Shown one piece after another: positions 1 through 6,168 of a stretch of 14,193 bases of DNA. A program made the position numbers and the translations under genes. The notes beneath the pieces are model-generated. The model searched no databases. It saw only the letters and a list, made by a program, of their open reading frames with translations, and was not told where the DNA came from. Where the stretch lies: assembly GCA_964474655.1 (NCBI GenBank), contig CAYYTU010000069.1, positions 1 to 14,193 of the forward strand, given 5' to 3'. Source of the stretch: CAYYTU01 sp964474655 (GTDB taxonomy: Bacteria > Chloroflexota > Anaerolineae > B4-G1). The first letter of the stretch is position 1; each line of letters starts with the position of its first letter.

Positions 1-22
1 CGCCGCGCACCCGAAACCAGGT

Positions 23-50
23 TGGACATTCCGACTAAGCTCGTTATAAT
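23..50 (+). promoter_or_regulatory. Sigma70-type promoter for the GNAT gene
   Basis: A -35 box TGGACA (23-28, 5 of 6 consensus) and a perfect -10 box TATAAT (45-50) are separated by 16 bases. Transcription would start near 57, leaving a leader of about 75 bases before the GNAT start at 132. It is the only clear rightward promoter seen and it stands directly in front of the only rightward gene. Confidence 0.65.
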
Positions 51-131
51 CTCCAATCGCCTAGACCCCCTTGACTCTAGATCAGACACCTGGCGCCAAA
101 TATCGAAAGCAACGAGATTCCGAGGAGAAAT

Positions 132-1106
132 ATGGACCAGACCATCGACCTGACGTTGCGCCCCTTCACCTGGGATGCGCTATCGACTGTGGTGACCATC
201 GTCAATCGCTGTGAGGCCGTCGATCAGCTGGGTCGCGGCATCAGCGAGCAGGAATTGTGGGCCGATTGGCAATCGCCGATTACAGACCCAGAGCAAAACG
301 TCTTCCTGGCCGTGGTCAACGACGAACCGGTCGGCTACGGTCGCATTCAGATTCGCAAAGGCAAAAGCCACAACGGTTTCAGCTGCTTCCGCATATTCGG
401 CAAGGTGCTGCCTGAATGGCGTGGATGCGGTATCGGCAGGCAGATTCTGGCAGAAAGCGAGCGACGAGCCAGGAGACAGATCGACGACATTCCCACTGAC
501 AAGGTCTATCTGGAAGCTTACGCCGATGAGCGACAGGAAGATGTAGCAGCGCTCTATGAGGAATTTGGCCTGGAGCCAGTGCGCCGCTATCTGGAGATGG
601 TCTATCACAAACCAGCGATGTCGCCGGCGCCAGACTATCCGCCGGGCTACGGCAGTCGCGCTTTCGTGCCCGGTCAAGACGAAAAGAGAATGTGGCGCGT
701 GATGAATCGAAGCTTCCAGGACCACTGGGGACAGATTGATCGCCCCTTCGAGGAATGGCTCCACATCACCCAGAGCGATCAATTCTCACCCCGCCTGGCC
801 CACCTGGGAATCGGGCCAGACGGCGAGGTAGTGGGTGAATGCCTGTGCACCATCTCTATCCCGGAACAAAGGCGTGTGAGGCAAAAACGGGGGTGGGTTA
901 AATCGCTGGGCGTGCTTCGATCCCATCGCGGTCAAGGGCTGGGACGCGCGCTACTTCTGGAGGGGATGCGATCTCTGCGGCGGCATGGGTGTTCTCACCT
1001 CCTGCTGCTGGTAGATAGCGAAAACCCTACCGGCGCCCTGGCGCTCTACAAATCGGTCGGCTTCCAGCTGCAGAAGACGACCGTGATCTACCGCAAGCGA
1101 CTGTAA
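132..1106 (+). CDS. Tandem-domain GNAT N-acetyltransferase
   Basis: 324 residues that read as two GNAT (Gcn5-related) acetyltransferase domains in tandem. The first spans roughly residues 8-160, with the acetyl-CoA pyrophosphate loop RGCGIG at 97-102. The second spans roughly 172-324, with RGQGLG at 266-271 followed by the typical ENPTGALALYKSVGF stretch at 297-311. GNAT proteins move an acetyl group from acetyl-CoA to an amine; the substrate cannot be read from this sequence. The tandem layout resembles that of mycothiol synthase (MshD), but the same architecture occurs in many uncharacterised proteins, so no symbol is given. The ATG is preceded by GAGGAG six bases upstream. It is convergent with the HAD gene, with only 10 bases between the two stop codons. 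No signal peptide or membrane segment is seen, so it is probably cytosolic. Confidence 0.88.
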   Translation: MDQTIDLTLRPFTWDALSTVVTIVNRCEAVDQLGRGISEQELWADWQSPITDPEQNVFLAVVNDEPVGYGRIQIRKGKSHNGFSCFRIFGKVLPEWRGCGIGRQILAESERRARRQIDDIPTDKVYLEAYADERQEDVAALYEEFGLEPVRRYLEMVYHKPAMSPAPDYPPGYGSRAFVPGQDEKRMWRVMNRSFQDHWGQIDRPFEEWLHITQSDQFSPRLAHLGIGPDGEVVGECLCTISIPEQRRVRQKRGWVKSLGVLRSHRGQGLGRALLLEGMRSLRRHGCSHLLLLVDSENPTGALALYKSVGFQLQKTTVIYRKRL

Positions 1107-1116
1107 GCTTGAACCA

Positions 1117-1587
1117 TCACCGCCGAAGCGTCGCCACCAGCCGCAGCGGGTTCACCAGCAAATCGAGTGCCGCGTTCACGTTCGGAGCCACGACGTCGGC
1201 CTCGCTCAGCGTCGCCGCCGCCAGGCCCTCCTTACCCAGCACGGCGATGCCCAATCTGGCGTCGCGCAACATGCGGGCGTCATTAGCTCCGTTACCGATT
1301 GCGCAGACGTTCACGCCCCCCAGCGCGCGCACGAAAGCTGCTTTCTCCGCCGCTCCGTCTTGAGACGCGATGCGGGTAGCCTCGAAGCCCAACGCTGCGT
1401 CGATAGCCTGCTGACGCCCGCGCGTATCGGCGGTGAGCATATGCACCTCCAGCGAGCGACGGAGGTCCTCCAGACGCGACGCAACCCCCTCGACCAGCTC
1501 GCCCGCCACGACAAGCGTACCGTTGACGTCGAGCACAAGGTGCTCCAAACGATACGCCGCCCGTCCCGGCACGTCGATCTCAAGCAT
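1117..1587 (-). CDS. HAD-superfamily hydrolase, soluble P-type-ATPase-like
   Basis: About 156 residues with the ordered HAD motifs: motif I LDVNGTL (nucleophile D20), motif II threonine in MLTADT (T52), motif III K82, and motif IV GNGAND (98-103). HAD proteins use the first aspartate to form a phospho-aspartyl intermediate. Motif IV and the small size resemble the soluble proteins often annotated as HAD or 'ATPase P' family, with no large cap domain. The second motif I aspartate, usually the general acid/base of phosphatases, is asparagine (N22), so phosphatase activity may be weak or altered. ATG 1587 is chosen because GGAGG lies 9 bases upstream. ATG 1593 overlaps the previous stop (TAATG) but is only 3 bases from that site. 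A longer reading from 1677 would lie inside the Lgt-like gene. It is the last gene of the leftward series, translationally coupled to the Lgt-like gene; the substrate is unknown. Confidence 0.8.
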   Translation of the reverse strand: MLEIDVPGRAAYRLEHLVLDVNGTLVVAGELVEGVASRLEDLRRSLEVHMLTADTRGRQQAIDAALGFEATRIASQDGAAEKAAFVRALGGVNVCAIGNGANDARMLRDARLGIAVLGKEGLAAATLSEADVVAPNVNAALDLLVNPLRLVATLRR

Positions 1588-1592
1588 AACCA

Positions 1593-2351
1593 TTACCCTC
1601 CCCAGAACGTCTGTAACAAGCTGGCCCCCACTCCGCCTGCGGTCAGAGCCAGATCGATCAGCTGATCCAGGCGCCAACCTGCCACGAACAACGTCTCATT
1701 AGCACGAAGAGCCCCCAGTAAGAAAGCACCAAGGCCATAGAGCGCCAGCCAGAGTGGGAATAACAACCCCTTGCGCTTTAACCGCCGTTCCACTACCAGC
1801 ACGAAGAGAAACAGACACACACTCCACCCGGCGCCAAGCAGCTGTACTGCCACACGCGGCGCACGAACGCCGTAAAGATCAGGCAAGTCGATACTCAGGG
1901 CCCAAAGCGGCTGTGAGGGACAGATTTCCACGCCATAGGCGCAGCCGACCATCAAGCATCCCAGCCAGGCAAAGATAGGCAGCAAAGCTACACCCGGCGT
2001 CCACACATCGAGCAGATCCCCCAAAGATGACGATCGGCGCGAGCAATCAATTGCAACTGCAATCAATCCACCGACCAACACACCTTGCCAGGTCAAGCCG
2101 CCCTCGCGCAATCGCAGCGCCTGAAGCAGATGGTCACTGTAATAGTCCCAATGGAACGCCACGTAGGCCCCACGTCCTACGAGCAACCCTGCCAGCGCAG
2201 CGGCTAACAGCGCGTCGAGCGTGCGCCCTATATCGCGTCCTCGGTGGTTCGCCCGCAAGAGGATGAGCACGCCGCCCAGCAACACCCCCAAGTCGATCAG
2301 AACTGTGTAGCTCGATATCAGAAAGGGGCCAAAACGAAAGGTGGGAGACAT
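1593..2351 (-). CDS. Lgt-family (prolipoprotein diacylglyceryl transferase-like) membrane protein, divergent
   Basis: 252 residues with about seven hydrophobic segments and the layout of Lgt, the inner-membrane enzyme that attaches diacylglycerol to the lipobox cysteine of lipoproteins. Recognisable landmarks are GRGAYVAFHWDYY (59-71), GGLTWQGVLVGG (84-95) and LGCLMVGCAYG (130-140). The second matches the Lgt GG(L/I)SFHGGLxGG stretch and the third the R(L/I)G(N/C)xxxGxxYG stretch. The histidine normally found in the former is Q89, and the arginine normally starting the latter is W129. Those residues are reported as essential in E. coli Lgt, so this may be a paralogue with another role. The ATG has GAGGA four bases upstream. 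It starts 78 bases after the rplL stop, beyond a strong hairpin, and its stop overlaps an alternative HAD start. Family membership is fairly sure, enzymatic activity is not. Confidence 0.8.
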   Translation of the reverse strand: MSPTFRFGPFLISSYTVLIDLGVLLGGVLILLRANHRGRDIGRTLDALLAAALAGLLVGRGAYVAFHWDYYSDHLLQALRLREGGLTWQGVLVGGLIAVAIDCSRRSSSLGDLLDVWTPGVALLPIFAWLGCLMVGCAYGVEICPSQPLWALSIDLPDLYGVRAPRVAVQLLGAGWSVCLFLFVLVVERRLKRKGLLFPLWLALYGLGAFLLGALRANETLFVAGWRLDQLIDLALTAGGVGASLLQTFWGG

Positions 2352-2366
2352 ATTATCCTCATGCAG

Positions 2367-2398
2367 ACAAGGCCGCCCCTCGCGCCAGGCGGCCTTGT
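2367..2398 (-). terminator. GC-rich hairpin after rplL, possible terminator or attenuator
   Basis: An 11-bp perfect inverted repeat, ACAAGGCCGCC (2367-2377) and GGCGGCCTTGT (2388-2398), encloses a 10-base loop. It lies between the rplL stop (2430) and the Lgt-like start (2351), where a ribosomal operon would be expected to end or be damped. There is no U-tract on either strand, so it may be a partial terminator, an RNA-processing site or an mRNA-stabilising hairpin. Confidence 0.5.
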
Positions 2399-2429
2399 GT
2401 TGAACTCAAGGTCGGGAGATCAAAAGATT

Positions 2430-2810
2430 CTATTGGATCTCGACAACGGCGCCGGCCTCTTCCAACTGCTTCTTGGCATCGTCGGCGGCTTCCTTGGCCA
2501 CGGCTTCCAGCACCGGGTTGGGCGCTCCATCGACGACTTCCTTGGCCTCTCGCAGGCCCAGGGAGGTGAGCTGACGCACGGCCTTGATGACCTGAATCTT
2601 CTTGGGGCCGATCTCCTTGAGCACGACGTCGAATTCAGTCTTTTCCTCTTCCTCTTCCTCTTCTCCAGCACCGGCGGCGGGCATCGCACCCATCGCGACG
2701 GGAGCAGCGGCGCTCACGCCCAGCTTCTCCTCAAGCATACTGACGAGCTCAGACGCCTCCATCAGCGAAAGTTCACTAATCTCTTCTACAAGTTGTTCTA
2801 GATCTGCCAT
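2430..2810 (-). CDS. rplL: 50S ribosomal protein L7/L12
   Basis: 126 residues, close to the usual L7/L12 length. An N-terminal helical dimerisation/L10-binding domain (about 1-33) is followed by a flexible Ala/Gly/Pro hinge and a run of seven glutamates (about 50-56). The C-terminal factor-binding domain (about 57-126) carries the family stretches KKIQVIKAVRQLTSLGLREAK and VDGAPNPV. L12 dimers bind the C-terminal helix of L10 to form the ribosomal stalk that recruits and stimulates translational GTPases (EF-Tu, EF-G, IF2, RF3). The ATG is served by AGGA six bases upstream, with AGGAGG slightly further away. It is normally transcribed with rplJ, but here 211 bases separate the two genes and hold a probable MITE. 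rpoB does not follow. Confidence 0.97.
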   Translation of the reverse strand: MADLEQLVEEISELSLMEASELVSMLEEKLGVSAAAPVAMGAMPAAGAGEEEEEEEKTEFDVVLKEIGPKKIQVIKAVRQLTSLGLREAKEVVDGAPNPVLEAVAKEAADDAKKQLEEAGAVVEIQ

Positions 2811-2851
2811 TGCTTATCCTACCTCCTAAAATACTAAGTGATTTCCATTAG

Positions 2852-3007
2852 TACTACAACGAGACTTTGACGTGGCAGCACCCTGAGCCTGTCAAAGGGT
2901 GCGATTTTCGCCAAGCTATCATCCTTCGACAGACTTCGGCGTGCGCTCAGCCGAACGGCTCAGGATGACTATCGAGGGATCAACTTCGTTGAAATCTCGT
3001 TGTAGTA
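2852..3007. mobile_element. Probable 156-bp MITE inserted between rplJ and rplL
   Basis: Perfect 13-bp terminal inverted repeats TACTACAACGAGA (2852-2864) and TCTCGTTGTAGTA (2995-3007) extend inward to about 21 bp with three mismatches. The element is flanked on both sides by the 4-base direct repeat TTAG (2848-2851 and 3008-3011), which looks like a target-site duplication. TTAG fits the YTAR target reported for the IS5 subgroup; that link is an inference. The interior has no ORF of note but folds strongly: GCACCCT/AGGGTGC (2878-2884 with 2896-2902), TCATCCT/AGGATGA (2919-2925 with 2962-2968), and the nested TTCGGC/GCCGAA (2935-2940 with 2950-2955). No transposase is present, so movement would have depended on an element elsewhere. 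Confidence 0.75.
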
Positions 3008-3021
3008 TTAGACGTGAATAA

Positions 3022-3582
3022 TTATGCAGCCTCGGGGGCCGGTTCCGCTGCGCCCCCACCTTCTTCCATCTTGTCTACGTAGGCCTGCAGAACGTTGAGG
3101 ACCTGACGGACACCACTGGCGACCACCCCAGCTGTCTGACGGGCCGGGCCGTTGATCGCACCCAGAACCTGCGCCAAAAGCACCTCCCGGGAAGGCAAGG
3201 ATGCGATGGTCTTCACCTGGTCGGCCGAAAGCGCTGCCCCGTCCATCCAACCACCTTTGAGGTCCAGTATCTCAGTCTCTTTCCGGGCCTCATTCAGAAC
3301 CTTGGCCACCGGCGGGACATCACCATAGCAGAAGCCAATGGCCGTCGGGCCGTTGAGCCATTCATCGGGCAGCGATACCTTTACTTCTTGCAAGGCCAAG
3401 GCCAACAGACGGTTCTTGATCACCTCAAAGTCGCCGTCCTGGGGGCGCATCTCATTCCGAATCTCCTGCATCTGCTTCACGTCCAGGCCCTGATAGTTAG
3501 TCAGAATGATACCCCGGCTGTCCTTCATCTGCTCGACGTAGTGCGCCACACGTTCAACTTTCTCATCTCTCGTAAGCGCCAA
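3022..3582 (-). CDS. rplJ: 50S ribosomal protein L10
   Basis: 186 residues starting (M)ALTRDEKVERVAHYVEQM, a typical L10 N-terminus with the rRNA-binding domain over about the first 130 residues. The C-terminal helix that carries L12 dimers (VRQVLNVLQAYVDKMEE, about 158-174) is followed by an Ala/Glu/Pro-rich tail. L10 anchors the L12 stalk to 23S rRNA next to L11, and in many bacteria it represses its own operon through the L10 leader. The start codon is TTG (3582), supported by a perfect AAGGAGGTGA Shine-Dalgarno with nine bases between GGAGG and TTG. Immediately upstream is a recognisable L10 leader with an attenuator, and downstream is a MITE-like insertion before rplL. The rare TTG start may itself lower expression relative to rplL. 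Confidence 0.96.
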   Translation of the reverse strand: MALTRDEKVERVAHYVEQMKDSRGIILTNYQGLDVKQMQEIRNEMRPQDGDFEVIKNRLLALALQEVKVSLPDEWLNGPTAIGFCYGDVPPVAKVLNEARKETEILDLKGGWMDGAALSADQVKTIASLPSREVLLAQVLGAINGPARQTAGVVASGVRQVLNVLQAYVDKMEEGGGAAEPAPEAA

Positions 3583-3620
3583 TCTCGCTCACCTCCTTCA
3601 TAACAATCGTATATACATGC

Positions 3621-3649
3621 AAAAACCCCTGCGCCTCACCGACGCAGGG
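3621..3649 (-). terminator. Intrinsic terminator/attenuator of the L10 leader
   Basis: On the minus strand a 7-bp stem CCCTGCG/CGCAGGG (3643-3649 with 3627-3633) is followed by G and then five Ts (complement of the A-run 3621-3625). This is the only hairpin in the window with a proper U-tract. It lies 38 bases before the rplJ start, so it should act as a conditional attenuator controlled by the L10 leader rather than as an operon end. Confidence 0.75.
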
Positions 3650-3735
3650 ACATAAATGCCAACCAAAGGGCTTATGTCTCGCCTCGGCAGGCTCCAAATT
3701 AAGCACTCAGGGTGCACCTGCTGTCTTTGGCAGTT
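3621..3735 (-). ncRNA. L10 leader (ribosomal protein autoregulatory RNA) with attenuator
   Basis: On the minus strand, AAAGACAGCAGGTGC (revcomp of 3714-3728) and CCTGCCGAGG (revcomp of 3682-3691) are the hallmark strands of the L10 leader. GCAGG pairs with CCTGC (3717-3721 with 3687-3691). A small GCAC/GTGC stem caps the domain (3703-3706 with 3712-3715). An outer helix TGCCAA/TTGGCA closes it (3727-3732 with 3657-3662). An alternative helix GACATAA/TTATGTC (3672-3678 with 3649-3655) would cross the outer helix, suggesting a switch. A terminator follows and rplJ begins at 3582. By analogy with the known family, excess L10(L12)n binds the leader and lowers rplJ-rplL transcription. Confidence 0.85.
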
Positions 3736-3778
3736 AGGTTTTTAGTCAGTCAGATGTGCGTCAATCCAAACTGGAAAT

Positions 3779-4501
3779 TCAGATCACCACCTCCAAAGAT
3801 TGTGCTTCCATTGGGTCGACTTTGATGCCCGGACTCATCGTCGAGGCCACGACAATCTTGCGGAAATACCGGCCCTTGGCAGCCGCCGGTCTAGCCCGCT
3901 TGACGGCATAAACCATCGCCGCGAAATTATCCATCAGCTTATCAAGCGGAAAGCTGATCTTTCCGATCGGCACGTGCAAGTTGGCGTTCTTATCGACCCG
4001 GAACTCCACCCGCCCGGCCTTAATCTCGTCAATCATATCGGGCAAATCGTCAGATTCCACCAGAGTGCCAGCCTTGGGATTGGGCATCAAGCCTCGGGGA
4101 CCCAAATAACGCCCCAAACGTCCAACCTGGCTCATCATCTGTGGCACGGCGAGAGCAGCGTCGAACTCCATCCAACCGTTCTCGATCCTCTCGAACCATT
4201 CGTCGCTATCGGCCACGTAGTCAGCGCCGGCCTCTTCGGCGATCTTGGCCGCTTCGCCGGCGGCGAAGACCAACACGCGCACTTCCTTGCCCAGCCCATG
4301 CGGCAGGCGAACCACGTCGCGCACCTGCTGATCGGCATGGCGTGGATCGACGCCCAGCCGGAAGTGGACCTCAACAGTCTCATCGAAGTTGGCATAGCTG
4401 ATCTCTTTGAGCAGCTCCAAGGCCTCGCGCGGCGAATAGAGTCGAGCACGATCCATCTTCTGTCGCGCTTCAAGGTACTTCTTCCCGTGATGCTTTCCCA
4501 T
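3779..4501 (-). CDS. rplA: 50S ribosomal protein L1
   Basis: 240 residues beginning MGKHHGKKYLEARQKMDR, near the usual L1 length of about 230-235. Family landmarks are the N-terminal YSPREALELLKE stretch, FDETVEVHFRLGVDPRHADQ (about 40-59), the RGLMPNPKAGT signature (about 143-153), and a C-terminal half with IGKISF and a short MDNFAAM stretch. L1 binds 23S rRNA at the mobile L1 stalk that moves deacylated tRNA at the E site, and it can repress its own mRNA. ATG 4501 is chosen over an in-frame ATG at 4543 because GGGAGGTAATGAG precedes it (eight bases from GGAGG) and the protein then starts where the family starts. It lies 57 bases downstream of rplK in the classic nusG-rplK-rplA order, and the L10 leader follows. 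Confidence 0.96.
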   Translation of the reverse strand: MGKHHGKKYLEARQKMDRARLYSPREALELLKEISYANFDETVEVHFRLGVDPRHADQQVRDVVRLPHGLGKEVRVLVFAAGEAAKIAEEAGADYVADSDEWFERIENGWMEFDAALAVPQMMSQVGRLGRYLGPRGLMPNPKAGTLVESDDLPDMIDEIKAGRVEFRVDKNANLHVPIGKISFPLDKLMDNFAAMVYAVKRARPAAAKGRYFRKIVVASTMSPGIKVDPMEAQSLEVVI

Positions 4502-4558
4502 CTCATTACCTCCCAGTGGTAGTAACGGGCTCAGCCCTCCCACTCATAACCAAACGAT

Positions 4559-4981
4559 CTAGTCGCTAATTTCGATCCCCATACTGCGGGCTGTCCCTTC
4601 GATCTGACGCATGGCCCCTTCGATGTTGATGGCGTTCAGATCCTTCATCTTGGTTTCCGCAATATCCCGCAGCTGCTCGCGCGTAATCGTCCCGACTTTG
4701 TCCCGGTTCGGTTCGGAAGACCCCAGCTCAATGCCAGCTGCCTTGCGCAGCAGATCAGCCGTGGGTGGCGTCTTCAGGATGAAATCGAAGGAGCCATCGT
4801 GATAGATGGTGATTTCCGCCGGCACAATATTCCCGACCTGCCCAGACGTGCGAGCGTTGTACTGCTTACAGAACTGCATCAGATTGATGCCATGCTGAGC
4901 CAGCGCCGGGCCAACTGGAGGAGCCGGGTTGGCCTTACCAGCTTCAATCTGCAACTTAACAACAGCCTTCACCTGTTTCAT
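4559..4981 (-). CDS. rplK: 50S ribosomal protein L11
   Basis: 140 residues, essentially the canonical length. The N-terminal domain has MKQVKAVVKLQIEAGKANPA, PPVGPALAQHGINL and MQFCKQYNA, which carry the conserved prolines of the thiostrepton/stringent-factor-responsive domain. The C-terminal rRNA-binding domain has KTPPTADLLRKAAGIELGS and the end GTARSMGIEI. L11 binds the GTPase-associated region of 23S rRNA with L10 and is needed for RelA-type activation in species that have it. The ATG at 4981 is preceded by GAGGT nine bases upstream. The gene sits 77 bases after nusG and 57 bases before rplA, most likely in one transcript. Confidence 0.97.
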   Translation of the reverse strand: MKQVKAVVKLQIEAGKANPAPPVGPALAQHGINLMQFCKQYNARTSGQVGNIVPAEITIYHDGSFDFILKTPPTADLLRKAAGIELGSSEPNRDKVGTITREQLRDIAETKMKDLNAINIEGAMRQIEGTARSMGIEISD

Positions 4982-5059
4982 TCTCTTCTACCTCGTCCTA
5001 AATAATAACTAGCGATACGTCAGGACAAAATAACGCGCATAAATTCCCCGTCCTACGCA

Positions 5060-5794
5060 TCAAATTTTTTCCACTTGCAAAAAGTCGAGCTCCACCGGGG
5101 TTTCCCGCCCGAAGAAAGAGACCATAACCTTCACCTTGGCCCGATCCATGTCGATCTCTTCCACAACCCCAATAAATTCCTCAAAAGGGCCATCAATGAT
5201 ACGCACCTTCTGACCAGGTTTGAAAGTGACCTTAATCTTAGGCGCCTCGGCCTCCATTCTTTTCATGATGGCCTGGACCTCTTCCGGCTGCAACGGAGCC
5301 GGTTCCTGGCCCATCCCGACGAAGCCGATAACGCCTGGCGTATCGCGCACGGCATACCAGGAATCGTCATCGAGGATCATTTGCACCAGCACGTAACCTG
5401 GGAAGATACGTCGCTCAACCGTCTGGCGTTCGCCGTAGCGGACCTCAAGCTCGTCCTCCGTCGGCACCACGACCTGGAAGATTTTATCGCGCAAATCCAA
5501 CGACTCTATGCGCTGTTCCAGGTTTTGTTTGACCTTATTTTCGTGACTGGAGTAACAATGAATGACGTACCATTCTCTCTCGTCCTCCGGCTCGGGCAGA
5601 TCAAGGTCCTCACGGACCCCATCAGCCGCTTGCTCCGCCACTTGAGCCAGCTCCTCGGCGGGCGAACCGGGTTCCGTCTTGCGCTCTTCCCCCACTGCCG
5701 CTTCGTCAGCGGACTCACTGAAGTTCTCTGCTTCCGGCTCCAGGTCTTCGGGTACGTCTACCTCTGAGGCGCGTTCAACTTCTTCCATGTCCAT
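5060..5794 (-). CDS. nusG: Transcription termination/antitermination factor NusG
   Basis: 244 residues. The NGN domain begins near residue 73 (EREWYVIHCYSSHENKVKQN). It contains the RRIFPGYVLVQM stretch and DDDSWYAVRDTPGVIGFVG, and binds the RNA polymerase clamp. The C-terminal KOW domain (about 190-244, FKPGQKVRIIDGPFEEFIG onward) contacts Rho or ribosomal protein S10 in characterised NusG proteins. The first ~70 residues are a low-complexity acidic extension rich in Glu, Asp and Ala that E. coli NusG lacks. The start is uncertain by a residue or two: GTG 5797, ATG 5794 and ATG 5788 are all in frame and no strong ribosome binding site separates them. It lies about 26 bases after secE, the usual secE-nusG pairing. 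Confidence 0.95.
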   Translation of the reverse strand: MDMEEVERASEVDVPEDLEPEAENFSESADEAAVGEERKTEPGSPAEELAQVAEQAADGVREDLDLPEPEDEREWYVIHCYSSHENKVKQNLEQRIESLDLRDKIFQVVVPTEDELEVRYGERQTVERRIFPGYVLVQMILDDDSWYAVRDTPGVIGFVGMGQEPAPLQPEEVQAIMKRMEAEAPKIKVTFKPGQKVRIIDGPFEEFIGVVEEIDMDRAKVKVMVSFFGRETPVELDFLQVEKI

Positions 5795-5820
5795 CACTCA
5801 ATCGGATGCCTGCAGAGCGT

Positions 5821-6135
5821 CTATACGCTCTGCCGTTTTAGGATTATGACCGTCACGATAGTGACGACCGCGATGATAACAGCTACCCCAATCGCGACAG
5901 CATTGCCGGCGATGAGCCCTCTCAATTCCATAGAAAACAAGTAGTCCAAAATGCCCAGAAAAGCGGACATAGCGAAGGTAACTGCTAACACAATCTTCGT
6001 CAGGTTTTGGGCCTCCTCGCGGGAAGGCCAATGAACTTTGCGCATCTCCGCTCGTGTATTGCGCAGATACTCCACCAATGCATTATCCTGCAGCTTCGAC
6101 CACAAGCCTTGTTGCTTCGCCTTTGATCTTGCCAC
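5821..6135 (-). CDS. secE: Preprotein translocase subunit SecE
   Basis: 104 residues. The core is typical of SecE: an amphipathic cytoplasmic helix with EYLRNTRAEMRKVHWPSREEA (about 22-42) and then the conserved tilted membrane helix (about 47-67). SecE clamps the two halves of SecY in the inner membrane and is essential for Sec-dependent export. After the conserved helix there is a second hydrophobic stretch (about 74-99, ending KRQSV) not found in the common single-span SecE, so this protein probably crosses the membrane twice. The start is GTG, with AGGGAG about eight bases upstream. It follows tRNA-Trp and a 12-bp hairpin, and precedes nusG. Confidence 0.93.
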   Translation of the reverse strand: MARSKAKQQGLWSKLQDNALVEYLRNTRAEMRKVHWPSREEAQNLTKIVLAVTFAMSAFLGILDYLFSMELRGLIAGNAVAIGVAVIIAVVTIVTVIILKRQSV

Positions 6136-6168
6136 TGATTAACTCCCTGTCACCAATCGTCTACACTT

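Noticed and set aside
180..782. 200-codon open frame on the minus strand opposite the GNAT gene
   Set aside because: It mirrors a well-supported coding frame, its protein has no recognisable motif and no ribosome binding site stands out.
2852..3007. A TA (IS630/Tc1-type) rather than TTAG duplication for the element between rplJ and rplL
   Set aside because: The TA reading is possible because the repeats begin with TA, but it leaves the matching TTAG on both sides unexplained; TTAG is preferred and the alternative stays open.
3740..3764. Possible promoter before the L10 leader (TTGACG at 3759-3764 on the minus strand)
   Set aside because: No acceptable -10 box lies 16-18 bases downstream.
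3800..4522. 240-codon open frame on the plus strand over rplA
   Set aside because: Shadow of the L1 gene; the L1 frame has all family motifs.
4502..4558. Possible L1-binding leader before rplA
   Set aside because: Only a weak GGGCT/AGCCC repeat with too small a loop is present; nothing resembling a known L1 target could be drawn.
5075..5767. 230-codon open frame on the plus strand over nusG
   Set aside because: Antisense shadow created by the codon bias of nusG, including its low-complexity acidic tail.
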